From Clostridia bacterium (lineage in GTDB: Bacteria > Bacillota > Clostridia > Caldicoprobacterales > Caldicoprobacteraceae), in NCBI GenBank assembly GCA_017577715.1, contig PKRC01000004.1, positions 62,001 to 126,000 on the forward strand: 64,000 nt of DNA. The letters run 5' to 3'. This document shows positions 1 through 8,200 of the stretch, in pieces. The translations under genes were made by a program, and so were the position numbers. Below the pieces are notes generated by a model, which was not told the origin of the DNA, did not search any database, and saw only the letters and a program-made list of their open reading frames with translations. Position 1 is the stretch's first letter; the number at the start of each line of letters is the position of its first letter.

Positions 1-372
1 TTCTTTATGTCCCTTGTATATCCTTTCTCATAAAGGGTGACCTATGTAATTTGAATGCGATAGATTATCGCGGGAAGGCAACGCATATCTACAAAAAAGT
101 TATTGATAAATTTATCTGCATATGTTACACTGTTTCAAGTGGGGATATTTTTAAGTCTGGTACAGAGATGCCGACAAGATATCCTGCAACAAGAGCATAG
201 CATAACGTTGTGTTGAGGATAATCTTGCCTGCACTATGTGACAGACAAGATTTTTTTATGTAAAGGGGGATGAGTATAAGTATAGCGAGAACAGCAAATA
301 GTTTATACGGCTTATATACCACAGTTGGGTGGTGTAAATTCACACAAATAAAGATTAAGGAGAGATGCTGTC
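1..372. other. upstream region of the permease gene, no clear gene
   Basis: I see no convincing coding region here. A 72-codon reading frame on the minus strand (343 to 125) encodes two hydrophobic stretches but starts at GTG without a ribosome binding site, and I do not trust it. I looked for a purine-type riboswitch core before the nucleobase permease gene and did not find one. The only clear signal is the AAGGAGA ribosome binding site at about 357-363 that serves the permease. Confidence 0.4.
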
Positions 373-1752
373 ATGTCCAAAATTCAACATGCCATAGGGT
401 ATCTTCCCGATGAACGTCCGCCGATATGGAAGCTTTTACTTTACGCGATACAACAGGTTATCGTAATGTTTCCTGCAACGGTAGCTGTAGCAATCATTAC
501 AGGTTTTCACATCTCGACGACCATCTTTGCCAGCGGCCTTGCTACCCTCTGTTTTATTCTGGTTACAGGACGAAAGATCCCGCTTTATTATGGGTCAAGC
601 TTTTCATATATCACTGCCGTTGCTAGCCTGATGAGCTCCCAAGCGTTGGCGGGATACACTCTCAATGAAAAGATAGCGGTAGCTCAATTTGGCATCGTCA
701 TGTCAGGGCTTGTATCTATAGCGGCAGGGCTTATCGTCAACCGCTTTGGGAGGGATTCCCTGGAAAGGATCTTGCCGGCATCGGTTACAGGTCCTATTGC
801 TATGGTGATCGGGCTTACGCTCGCGGGGACAGCGTTAAACGATGCGGCCTCCATTGCGATTGATACCGCAGGAACCATTGCTGTTGCGGAATCCCAGATA
901 GCTCTTGCCAAGAACATGGCTTGGCTAGTTTCGCTCGTCACATTGATCTCAACTATCTTGTTCTCAGTATATTTGAAAGGTTTTATGGGTCAAATTCCAC
1001 TTATTCTTGGCCCAATCGTGGGCTGTATTACGGCCTTCATCATCAAACTTGTAACGGGCATTAACCTTTTTAAAGTTTTGCCTGCCACAGCCAACACTGG
1101 AATTTTTGCTCTTCCCATATTTACGCTTCCCAAACCCTCATGGATGGCGGTTGCAGCCATTATGCCCATAGCAATTGCTACCATTCCCGAATCAACGGCA
1201 CACATATACCAGCTGGACCTTTATGTAAATGATTTGGCAAACAAAAAGGGTAAGGGTAAGAGGTATGATATTGCCGACAAGCTTGGGCTTAACTTGATCG
1301 GCGACGGCATCGGCGATATAGTTGCCGGATTTATTGGAGGTCCTGCTGGCACCAACTATGGGGAAAACATAAGCGCCATGGCTATCACCAGAGTGTTTTC
1401 CACATCGGTTCTCATTGCTGCTTCCATAATAGCCATGATTATTTCCTGCTTTACACCTCTAATAAATGCCATCTATTCAATCCCCACCGCGGTAATAGGG
1501 GGCATTGAAATCTACTTGTTTGGCGCAATAGCCGTTCAAGGGGTTGCCATCATGGTTGAAAGAAAGGTGGATCTGTTTAGCGCTAGAACTATAGCGGTTA
1601 TTGCAACCATCATGATTATCGGCCTTGGAGGACAATACGCCTTTGGAGGCAACATACCCTTCTTTGGCATGGAGGTTCCAAGCGTTGCAGGGGCAGCCAT
1701 ATTCGGAATACTTCTTAACCTGGTATTGAGCATAGGGGAGAGGGAAAGATAA
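373..1752 (+). CDS. NCS2-family uracil/xanthine-type nucleobase permease
   Basis: An inner-membrane proton-coupled nucleobase transporter of the NCS2 (UraA/PbuX) family, 459 residues, the usual length. The family signature at residues 27-39 (QQVIVMFPATVAV) and many hydrophobic segments are visible. Acidic residues in the expected substrate-site helices are present: PESTAH near residue 273 and NYGEN near 328-332. The start ATG has AAGGAGA 9 bases upstream. The gene is monocistronic, closed by a strong terminator. Uracil versus xanthine specificity cannot be decided by eye; there are no pyrimidine or purine genes beside it to help. Confidence 0.9.
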   Translation: MSKIQHAIGYLPDERPPIWKLLLYAIQQVIVMFPATVAVAIITGFHISTTIFASGLATLCFILVTGRKIPLYYGSSFSYITAVASLMSSQALAGYTLNEKIAVAQFGIVMSGLVSIAAGLIVNRFGRDSLERILPASVTGPIAMVIGLTLAGTALNDAASIAIDTAGTIAVAESQIALAKNMAWLVSLVTLISTILFSVYLKGFMGQIPLILGPIVGCITAFIIKLVTGINLFKVLPATANTGIFALPIFTLPKPSWMAVAAIMPIAIATIPESTAHIYQLDLYVNDLANKKGKGKRYDIADKLGLNLIGDGIGDIVAGFIGGPAGTNYGENISAMAITRVFSTSVLIAASIIAMIISCFTPLINAIYSIPTAVIGGIEIYLFGAIAVQGVAIMVERKVDLFSARTIAVIATIMIIGLGGQYAFGGNIPFFGMEVPSVAGAAIFGILLNLVLSIGERER

Positions 1753-1793
1753 TATAGTGTTTAATGATGTTTAATTCCATAAAGCTTTGTAGG

Positions 1794-1822
1794 AGAGTTG
1801 TCCATGGGACAACTCTTTTTTT
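1794..1822 (+). terminator. intrinsic terminator of the permease gene
   Basis: A perfect 10-bp stem (AGAGTTGTCC / GGACAACTCT) with a 3-base ATG loop is followed by seven T residues. Confidence 0.9.
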
Positions 1823-1864
1823 ATGGCTGTATGGGATTTGCCTAAATTCATGGTATGGTTAAGT

Positions 1865-1984
1865 ATAAAAGCTAGTGGATGATAAAGCTTTTATTGAGGG
1901 GTGGGGTTACAGGAGTTGTCAACATGGCCTGGAAGCTGACGGAAAGTGCATTGTGAGGTTTCTATCCTCGCAGTTTATTTTTTT
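1865..1984 (+). other. structured non-coding stretch with terminator-like hairpin and 10-codon ORF
   Basis: The 389-bp gap before ywmB holds a 9-bp hairpin (ATAAAAGCT / AGCTTTTAT, 1865-1894). It is followed by a ten-codon ORF (1924-1956, MAWKLTESAL) with AGGAG eight bases ahead of its ATG. The ORF stop lies inside a 7-bp hairpin (1952-1972) that runs into a T-rich tract. This arrangement resembles a small transcript or an attenuator leader, but no known riboswitch or T-box motif is visible and no promoter is obvious. Confidence 0.3.
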
Positions 1985-2141
1985 GACCCTATTGGGGCTT
2001 GTGTAACCCAAAATGAATGGATTTTTTTTGGACAAGGCGAAAAGAGCTCAGATCAATGACGCCCGTATAAAAACCCTGTAAATGGCAATAATCAAAACAT
2101 GACAATTATTCAGCACGAGTTTGGGAGGGTACAGGGTCATA

Positions 2142-2906
2142 GTGGGTTATAAGAGGGCATTGCTTTCAGCAATAATTATATGTTTAGCTCTATTTCCTAT
2201 CCCTAGGCAAGGGTGGGCTGTTCAGCAATCATTTGAGGGGTTTATTGCCTTGGAGCAGGTATTGGATTTTGTTGGGTGTGACAGAGAGTATTTAAATGTC
2301 AATGGCTGGTGCTTGCTGAATAAGGACTATATGTCCCTTGACGATCTGAAATCATTGGCAACAAAAGCGGCTTACTTTTTTGAGTTGGAAGGATATGAAT
2401 TTATTTCCACCCAGGGTAATGGTATAAAGCAGGTGAGCATAAGGGGCACCAATAAATATGGGCAGATAATCTCAATAGCCTGCAAGAGTATTCAGACTTT
2501 GGATGGGAATAACGCTGGATACGAAAGCTATATTGTAGTGGACATAGCGGATGATGTACGTAGGGCTAATAGCGCGGCAGTTAAGGATTTGTTAAAAGGT
2601 TTTTTTGAGACAGTAGGGGTAAACTCTACCATTACAATGACGCTCTCCGGAAGTTTTGAGGGTGAGCTTGAGCCCGGCGAGATGCGAGGTATTTGTAGCG
2701 AAATATTGAAGTACCTTGGGGCTGTGGAGGTTGAAGGTTTATACCAGGAAGGGCTTGTGAGCGTCAGCGGCTATGCTCCTGTGCTGGGCAAAGGGATTGT
2801 ATCGGGAAGCAGGCAGGTAAATGTTCAGGTAGCGCTGCGCTACAGCCCCTATAAGGGCAGGACATATGTCTGGATAGGGACACCCATTATAAGCATTGAG
2901 TACTGA
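2142..2906 (+). CDS. ywmB: YwmB-like exported protein (TATA-box-binding-like fold family)
   Basis: About 254 residues with an N-terminal hydrophobic signal (residues 1-25, ending near GWA), so exported. Composition and position match the YwmB family, which sits directly upstream of spoIID (with murAA between) in B. subtilis; here murAA is absent. The reading frame is open upstream to a TTG at 2121. I prefer GTG 2142 because GGGAGGG at 2123-2129 then lies 12 bases upstream and the signal peptide starts cleanly. The molecular function of the family is not established. Confidence 0.65.
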   Translation: MGYKRALLSAIIICLALFPIPRQGWAVQQSFEGFIALEQVLDFVGCDREYLNVNGWCLLNKDYMSLDDLKSLATKAAYFFELEGYEFISTQGNGIKQVSIRGTNKYGQIISIACKSIQTLDGNNAGYESYIVVDIADDVRRANSAAVKDLLKGFFETVGVNSTITMTLSGSFEGELEPGEMRGICSEILKYLGAVEVEGLYQEGLVSVSGYAPVLGKGIVSGSRQVNVQVALRYSPYKGRTYVWIGTPIISIEY

Positions 2907-2921
2907 AAGCTGCTATTTGAG

Positions 2922-2950
2922 TTCTAACTCCCCGCTTTCCATCATACAAT
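2922..2950 (+). promoter_or_regulatory. sigma-E-like promoter of spoIID
   Basis: CATACAAT at 2943-2950 is a perfect match to the sigma-E -10 element (CATACANT). A weak -35 (TTCTAAC, 2922-2928) sits 14 bases upstream. The expected start point is about 35 bases before the spoIID start, and spoIID is sigma-E dependent in B. subtilis. Confidence 0.5.
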
Positions 2951-2992
2951 GGTATCATTGATTGAAATTTTGGATGGAGAGTGGGGGAGAGG

Positions 2993-4027
2993 ATGAGATG
3001 GTGGATCAACCTACTGCTGTCAATAGTCATAATCGTGGTAGTTATTCCTGCATTGACCGTACAGGACTTTTCCCTGTTTGGATTTGATGATAGGATGCCT
3101 CCATCTGAAACTGATTGGCAACCAAGGGATGAAATCGATATTAAAACTAAAAGCCCAAAAAGCGTTGAAAACCTGGAAGTAACCGTATATGACCATGCCA
3201 CCAAAAGTATAATCAAAATGCCTCTAGAGGAATATATTGTAGGCGTGGTGGCGGCTGAGATGCCGGCATCATTTGAGCTGGAAGCATTGAAGGCCCAGGC
3301 TGTTGCTGCTAGAACTTTTGCTATAAGAAAGATGCGCGCCTTGGGTGGCAGTGGGTGTTCCAGCCATCCACAGGCTGATGTATGCAGCTTATACAGTCAC
3401 TGTCAAGCGTGGATTTCCGACGAACAACAAAAGAAGAATTGGGGCAGCGACTACGCGACCAACCATGAAAAAATAGTCAGGGCGGTGGAAGAAACCAGGG
3501 GTTATATAATGACGTATAAGGGTACTCCTATTGAGGTGTTTTTTCATTCAACTAGCAACGGTAAAACCGAGGATGCCGGGGAAGTTTTTTCCCATTCATT
3601 GCCCTACTATACTGTAGTGGAAAGCCCCGGGGAAGAGAACAGCCCCAAATACAAGCAAACGTTCACCTTTTCCAATGATCAATTTGTGAAGATTTTCAAA
3701 AGTAGATACCCTGACAGCAATTTGAGCGCTAAAAACTTATCTTCTCAGATAAAGATAAAGAGCTATACGAAAAGCGGAAGGGTAGGGGAGCTGATAGTAG
3801 GAGGCATTACTGTAAAGGGAACTGATTTTCGTTACCTTTATGGCCTCAATTCCACCGATTTTAAGTTCAAGTTTGAGGGGGATAAGGTGATCATCGAAAC
3901 AACGGGATATGGCCATGGGGTGGGCATGAGCCAGGTGGGAGCCAACTATATGGCGCAGCAGGGCCACACCTACACAGATATATTAAGGCACTACTACAAG
4001 GGAGTGGATATCGAAAAATACAGATAA
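2993..4027 (+). CDS. spoIID: stage II sporulation protein D, lytic transglycosylase
   Basis: Mother-cell peptidoglycan lytic transglycosylase that, with SpoIIM and SpoIIP, drives engulfment. It has one N-terminal membrane anchor (residues 4-21). The catalytic Glu lies in AAEMP (residue 89, matching Glu88 of B. subtilis). A Cys/His cluster near 122-137 (CSSHP...CSLYSHC) matches the known zinc site. The C-terminus carries the family motif GYGHGVGMSQ. The frame is open back to GTG 2981, but ATG 2993 follows a purine-rich GGGGGAG and gives a normal membrane anchor. It ends in a terminator, separating it from spoIIQ. Confidence 0.95.
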   Translation: MRWWINLLLSIVIIVVVIPALTVQDFSLFGFDDRMPPSETDWQPRDEIDIKTKSPKSVENLEVTVYDHATKSIIKMPLEEYIVGVVAAEMPASFELEALKAQAVAARTFAIRKMRALGGSGCSSHPQADVCSLYSHCQAWISDEQQKKNWGSDYATNHEKIVRAVEETRGYIMTYKGTPIEVFFHSTSNGKTEDAGEVFSHSLPYYTVVESPGEENSPKYKQTFTFSNDQFVKIFKSRYPDSNLSAKNLSSQIKIKSYTKSGRVGELIVGGITVKGTDFRYLYGLNSTDFKFKFEGDKVIIETTGYGHGVGMSQVGANYMAQQGHTYTDILRHYYKGVDIEKYR

Positions 4028-4052
4028 AATTCATATATCTGTATTTTTTTTT
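4014..4052 (+). terminator. terminator overlapping the spoIID stop
   Basis: A 13-bp stem (AAAAATACAGATA / TATCTGTATTTTT, loop 4027-4035) begins inside the last codons of spoIID and runs into a T-rich tract. Confidence 0.85.
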
Positions 4053-4068
4053 ATTTTTTGGATAGAAT
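4041..4068 (+). promoter_or_regulatory. sigma-F-like promoter of spoIIQ
   Basis: GGATAGAAT (4060-4068) fits the sigma-F -10 consensus GGNNANANT, and GTATT (4041-4045) fits its -35 at 14 bases spacing. The -35 lies in the descending arm of the spoIID terminator. spoIIQ is sigma-F controlled in B. subtilis. Confidence 0.5.
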
Positions 4069-4089
4069 CCTTAAAAGGAGGTGATTTGA

Positions 4090-4950
4090 ATGGGTTTTGC
4101 TAAATATAAAGAGAAGATTAGAAATGCGTTTAATAAGCAGGCGTTTAAGGATTTCTGGAACAGACTTGGCTTTTATATCATCCTATTCATATGCGTGTGT
4201 GCAATAGGCGCTACGGCGTTTTGGACATCAATGGATAGGGATAAGATGCAAGGAGAAGCTCAAGGTGATATGGCCGAACAGGATATACAGGACGAGCTCG
4301 TTGAAGAGCCGGTACAGCAGGCAGATGCCAGCGACAAAGTGAATATAAGGATAATAGACGTGGCAGAGGATAAGACCCAGGGTGAGCGGGAAGAAGAGAC
4401 CTCTCAGTCGCAGCCTGATAAAGTCGACCATGGCGATGATAAATCGAAAACTGCAGGGGATAAGCTGATTCCGGTGAATGCAGTGAATTCTAAGCCGAAG
4501 GTCGTTAATACCGGTGCGACCGCTCAGGCGCAAAAAACCTCTAAGGTTTTGTTACAAAAGCCCGTGAACGGAAGGATCGTAGTGGATTTTGCTCTGGACC
4601 ACTTACAGTATTCGAGAACGCTCAAAGAGTGGACAACCCATCCCGGAATTGACATCGAAAGCCCGGTGGGCACTCCCGTCAGGGCAGCGCTGGATGGAGT
4701 GGTGGAATCCATAGAAGAGGACTCACTGATGGGCATCATAATCACTATCGATCATGGAAATGGCTTGAAAACGCGGTATGCAAATCTCTCCACCAAGGAT
4801 ATGGTTAGGCTCAACCAACAGGTGAAGAAAGGACAAGTTATAAGCGGAGTGGGTAGAACGGCAATAAGCGAGATACTGGATGCCCCTCACCTCCATTTTG
4901 AGGTGTTAAAGGATGGAGAAAATGTCGACCCTAAGAACTACTTAGAGTAA
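4090..4950 (+). CDS. spoIIQ: SpoIIQ-like M23 (LytM) endopeptidase-fold protein
   Basis: Forespore membrane protein expected to pair with SpoIIIAH across the intermembrane space. It has a short cytoplasmic tail, a membrane helix at about residues 27-47, an acidic low-complexity linker (50-150), and a C-terminal LytM domain. The zinc ligands look intact: HPGID (His184, Asp188) and HLH (His267, His269). That is like clostridial SpoIIQ and unlike B. subtilis SpoIIQ, which has lost a ligand, so enzymatic activity is possible. Strong SD AAGGAGGTGAT. The position between spoIID and spoIIID supports the call. Confidence 0.85.
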   Translation: MGFAKYKEKIRNAFNKQAFKDFWNRLGFYIILFICVCAIGATAFWTSMDRDKMQGEAQGDMAEQDIQDELVEEPVQQADASDKVNIRIIDVAEDKTQGEREEETSQSQPDKVDHGDDKSKTAGDKLIPVNAVNSKPKVVNTGATAQAQKTSKVLLQKPVNGRIVVDFALDHLQYSRTLKEWTTHPGIDIESPVGTPVRAALDGVVESIEEDSLMGIIITIDHGNGLKTRYANLSTKDMVRLNQQVKKGQVISGVGRTAISEILDAPHLHFEVLKDGENVDPKNYLE

Positions 4951-4951
4951 A

Positions 4952-4986
4952 GAGCTCCGTAAACTCAAATTACGGAGCTCTTTTTT
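4952..4986 (+). terminator. terminator of spoIIQ
   Basis: An 11-bp stem (GAGCTCCGTAA / TTACGGAGCTC, 4952-4962 with 4970-4980) is followed by six T residues. Confidence 0.9.
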
Positions 4987-5086
4987 ATATTTTTTCTTCT
5001 ATATGGGTTTTTCTCTGCATAATTATTTTATAAACACAAATTTTATGGCAATTTTTAAAGGGATTGCGGTGAGGGGGGTCTTGGAC

Positions 5087-5347
5087 TTGAAGGATTATAT
5101 TGAGGAGAGAGTTCTTGAAATAGCCAACTATATGATTCAATCCAAAGCTACCGTCAGAGAGGTGGCTAAAGTTTTCAAGGTGAGCAAAAGTACAGTCCAC
5201 AAAGACGTCTCGGAGCGCCTTCCCAAAATCAATCCCATCCTGTGGGAAGAAGTGAAAAAGGTGCTGGAGCACAATAAAGCAGAACGGCACATCAGAGGAG
5301 GTAAGGCTACCCGCTTAAAATACAAAATGATGAAAGAACAAGGTTAA
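5087..5347 (+). CDS. spoIIID: SpoIIID, mother-cell transcription factor
   Basis: Small DNA-binding regulator (86 residues) of the sigma-E/sigma-K mother-cell programme. The helix-turn-helix lies at about residues 19-44 (VREVAKVFKVSKSTVHKD), and a basic C-terminal region (RHIRGGKATRLKYK) follows. I chose TTG 5087 because the product then begins MKDYIEER, as in other SpoIIID proteins, and GAGGGGGG at 5071-5078 is 8 bases upstream. The frame is open further upstream without meaningful residues. The neighbours spoIIQ and mbl match B. subtilis order. Confidence 0.95.
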   Translation: MKDYIEERVLEIANYMIQSKATVREVAKVFKVSKSTVHKDVSERLPKINPILWEEVKKVLEHNKAERHIRGGKATRLKYKMMKEQG

Positions 5348-5459
5348 AAAACAAAAAAATAAAGAGGATTTTTGGAAAAAAAGTAGAATATTTAAGTGTA
5401 AATATTGGATTTGGCAAAGCAAATGATTATTAAATAAACCAAAGAAAGGATAGATATGC

Positions 5460-6494
5460 GTGCTCATATTCAGGGATATAGGTATTGATTTAGGGACAGC
5501 CAGCGTTCTGGTTTACATAAAAGGAAAGGGAATCGTGCTGAGGGAGCCATCAGTAGTTGCCATAGACAAGAATACCAATAGGATACTGGCTGTGGGTGAA
5601 GAGGCTCGAAGGATGATAGGCAGGACCCCCGGAAACATAGTAGCTGTTCGACCGCTACGGGATGGGGTCATATCGGATTACGAAGTTACAGAGAAGATGC
5701 TTAGGTATTTCTTGAGGAAAGTATGTGGATACCCGCTGCTGTTTAAGCCCAGGGTGATGATATGCGTCCCCAGTGGAGCTACCGAGGTAGAGAAAAGGGC
5801 TGTACTGGATGCCGCTTATGAAGCAGGTGCTAGGCGTACATATCTTATAGAAGAGCCTATTGCCGCTGCCATTGGGGCTGGGATCGACATAAGTAAGCCG
5901 TGCGGCAATATGGTGGTGGACATAGGCGGTGGTACCACCAATATAGCTGTCATCTCCCTGGGTGGTATTGTGGTGTCAGATTCTATAAAGGTGGCAGGGG
6001 ACAAGTTTGATGAAGCCATAATAAGATATATGCGCAAAAAATACAATCTCCTCATAGGCGAGAGGACAGCCGAAGATATGAAGATTAAGATAGGTGCGGC
6101 CGTTCCCCGACCGGATGCACCTTCCATGGTGGTAACCGGAAGAAATTTGATTTCAGGACTGCCGAAATCTGTGACTGTTACATCCAACGAGATGGTGGAG
6201 GCTTTGGAAGAGCCGCTGCAGGCCATCGTAGAGGCCGTGCATGCCATGCTGGAAAAAACGCCTCCCGAGCTGGCATCGGATATACACGAGCGCGGCATTA
6301 TCATGGTAGGAGGCGGCAGCCTGCTTTATGGAATGGATCAGCTTTTGTATAAGCACACTCAGATTTCAGTCCATGTGATGGAAGATGCCATATCCTGCGT
6401 TGCCCTGGGGACAGGCAAAGCTTTGGAAGCTCTCGACGTTTATGGACCTATGGCGGTTATGGAACCTTCCCGGACAGCTTATTATCAGGGATGA
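5460..6494 (+). CDS. mbl: Mbl/MreB-family actin-like cell-shape protein
   Basis: Bacterial actin that forms membrane-associated filaments and guides elongation-type peptidoglycan synthesis. Length 344 is typical. The phosphate-1 motif DLGTASVLVY (about residues 8-17), the phosphate-2 motif DIGGGTTNIAV (about 157-167) and the adenosine motif GGGSLLYG (about 283) are present. The start is GTG with AAAGGA 9 bases upstream. Position after spoIIID and before flhO is that of mbl rather than mreB, which normally sits with mreCD. Confidence 0.9.
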   Translation: MLIFRDIGIDLGTASVLVYIKGKGIVLREPSVVAIDKNTNRILAVGEEARRMIGRTPGNIVAVRPLRDGVISDYEVTEKMLRYFLRKVCGYPLLFKPRVMICVPSGATEVEKRAVLDAAYEAGARRTYLIEEPIAAAIGAGIDISKPCGNMVVDIGGGTTNIAVISLGGIVVSDSIKVAGDKFDEAIIRYMRKKYNLLIGERTAEDMKIKIGAAVPRPDAPSMVVTGRNLISGLPKSVTVTSNEMVEALEEPLQAIVEAVHAMLEKTPPELASDIHERGIIMVGGGSLLYGMDQLLYKHTQISVHVMEDAISCVALGTGKALEALDVYGPMAVMEPSRTAYYQG

Positions 6495-6526
6495 CTGTAT
6501 GATTTCCACCATGTAAATATTATTGC

Positions 6527-6554
6527 TAAAGTTAATTTATGTTTATGACGACAT
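6527..6554 (+). promoter_or_regulatory. possible sigma-D (flagellar sigma) promoter
   Basis: TAAA (6527-6530), 16 bases, then GACGACAT (6547-6554) resembles the sigma-D pattern TAAA-N15-GCCGATAT. flhO-flhP of B. subtilis is sigma-D dependent, so the position is right; the spacing is one base long. Confidence 0.4.
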
Positions 6555-6603
6555 TATCATATGAAGGAGCAATTTGACAGGTTAAGATGGGATGGTGTTG
6601 CAC

Positions 6604-7359
6604 ATGGTGAGAGGATTGTATGCTGCAGCTACTGGAATGATAAACCAGATGACGAGGTTGGATAAGGTGGCTAACAACATCGCCAACGTTAATACCCGCG
6701 GTTTTAAGGGTGACCAGGTGGTAAGCCGTGCCTTTGATGAGGAATTGCTATTGAGAGTAGATAAGGGACAGGCTCCTTTGAACAGGCATATAGGGACCAT
6801 CAACCACGGGGTATATGTCGATAGGGTTGTCACCTCGTTTGAACAGGGCAGCCTACAGGAGACGGGTAAGGCTACCCATGTGGCCATCAAAGGAGACGGG
6901 TTTTTCGTCATCCTTACAGATGAGGGGGAAAGATATACCCGGGATGGAGGATTTATGCTTGACAGCCAGGGGCGTCTGGTGACGGTTGATGGGTGGCCAG
7001 TGGCTGGCCAGATGGGTCCCATATTTGTGGGAACAGAGGATTTTGTCATCGATTCAGAGGGAAACGTGACGGTTAATGGGGTATATGTTGATCGATTAAG
7101 GCTGGTGAATTTCCAAGACCTTCAGGCTTTAAGAAAAGTGGGGCACAATCTCTTTATAAACCCTGACCCTGCAAATAACCCTGCCATAGAGTTTGAGGGA
7201 GAAGTTCTCCAGGGTTTTATTGAGAATTCCAATGTGGATGTGGTGCGGGAAACTGTGGACATGATAACGGCTTTGCGAAACTATGAATCCAACCAAAAAG
7301 TCATTAAGATGATAGATGATGTGCTGTCCAAGACGGTGAACGAACTAGGGCGAGTGTAG
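6604..7359 (+). CDS. flhO: flagellar rod/hook basal-body protein FlhO-like
   Basis: Flagellar rod protein of the FlgF/FlgG family exported by the flagellar type III system. The N-terminal family motif (NNIANVNTRGFKGDQV, about residues 24-39) and C-terminal signature (NSNVDVV...MITALRNYESNQK) are clear. Start ATG 6604 gives the family opening M-V-R-G-L-Y; an in-frame ATG at 6592 is possible. Neither has a strong SD. It is followed by its paralogue 18 bp downstream. No other flagellar genes lie in the window, so the rest of the apparatus is encoded elsewhere. Confidence 0.88.
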   Translation: MVRGLYAAATGMINQMTRLDKVANNIANVNTRGFKGDQVVSRAFDEELLLRVDKGQAPLNRHIGTINHGVYVDRVVTSFEQGSLQETGKATHVAIKGDGFFVILTDEGERYTRDGGFMLDSQGRLVTVDGWPVAGQMGPIFVGTEDFVIDSEGNVTVNGVYVDRLRLVNFQDLQALRKVGHNLFINPDPANNPAIEFEGEVLQGFIENSNVDVVRETVDMITALRNYESNQKVIKMIDDVLSKTVNELGRV

Positions 7360-7377
7360 AAGAAGGAGGAAGTGTTT

Positions 7378-8106
7378 ATGATCCGTGCGCTATACAGCTC
7401 AGCTTCGGCTATGGTGGCTCAGCAGCAGAACCTGGATATCATATCTAACAACATCGCAAACATCAACACTGTGGCATACAAAAAGACAAGGCCTGCTTTT
7501 CAGGATGCGCTGTATTCGGCCATGGACGCCAGAAGGGCGGCTGAACCAGTAAACCTGCAGATAGGGAATGGAGTAAGGTTGGCGGCCACCCAGCGTCATT
7601 TTGGGCAGGGAAGGTTGCAGCAGACTGATCGACCTTTGGATTTTGCCATTGATGGGGAAGGCTTTTTCGTATTGCTGCGTCCCGATGGGACACTGTGTTA
7701 TACCAGAGACGGGAGTTTTCAGATTTCGGCCGAACAGGTGGGCGGAAGGGTGGTCAGCCGTTTGGTCACTCCTCAAGGGGAATACGTGCTGGATATAAAC
7801 GGCCAGCCCATGGAGGTGTACAACGGCCGAGAGGTATCGGTAGAAAGCTTTAACATAGTTACCTTTGCTAATCCCGACGGCCTCGAGGCTATAGGGCACA
7901 ACCGCTTTGTGGAAACCGAAGCTAGCGGTCCTGCCATTTACAGTTATCAGGCCACAGTGCGGCAGGGATTTTTGGAGCAGTCAAATGTAGATCTGGCGGA
8001 GGAGATGGCTCAGCTCATATTGGCACAAAGGGCATATCAGCTCAGTTCAAGAGTCTTGCAGTCGGCCGACGAGATGGAGCGTTTGGCCAACAATTTGAGG
8101 GAATAA
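7378..8106 (+). CDS. flhP: flagellar rod/hook basal-body protein FlhP-like
   Basis: Second FlgG-family rod protein, 242 residues, with the N-terminal SNNIANINTVAYKK motif and the C-terminal EQSNVDLAEEMAQLI helix that mediate axial-protein polymerisation. ATG 7378 lies 7 bases after AAGGAGGA (7363-7370); the upstream GTG at 7372 would be too close to it. It forms a two-gene operon with flhO and precedes fabZ as in B. subtilis. Confidence 0.9.
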   Translation: MIRALYSSASAMVAQQQNLDIISNNIANINTVAYKKTRPAFQDALYSAMDARRAAEPVNLQIGNGVRLAATQRHFGQGRLQQTDRPLDFAIDGEGFFVLLRPDGTLCYTRDGSFQISAEQVGGRVVSRLVTPQGEYVLDINGQPMEVYNGREVSVESFNIVTFANPDGLEAIGHNRFVETEASGPAIYSYQATVRQGFLEQSNVDLAEEMAQLILAQRAYQLSSRVLQSADEMERLANNLRE

Positions 8107-8139
8107 TACAAAACAGAGAATTTCACATTAGTATTTAGA

Positions 8140-8200
8140 AAGGAAGGTGAAGCGCACTTTCTCCCATCTTTAAAAAAGATGGAGCCTTCTGCGCCTATAT
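8140..8200 (+). promoter_or_regulatory. fabZ leader: SD separated from start by a hairpin
   Basis: The only good ribosome binding site (AAGGAAGGTGA, 8140-8150) is 50 bases before the fabZ ATG. The interval folds into a hairpin: GCGCA/TGCGC (8152-8156 with 8190-8194) and CCATCTTT/AAAGATGG (8164-8171 with 8175-8182), with a pyrimidine-rich internal loop between. Folding would place the SD about 7-10 unpaired bases from the ATG. There is no in-frame upstream start before a stop at 8171. Confidence 0.6.

Noticed and set aside
125..343. 72-codon minus-strand ORF with two hydrophobic stretches
   Set aside because: GTG start without any ribosome binding site, no recognised family, and hydrophobic frames arise easily in AT-rich leader DNA.
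1..372. Possible purine or xanthine riboswitch before the permease gene
   Set aside because: None of the conserved core motifs was found, and no terminator or SD-sequestering alternative structure was evident.
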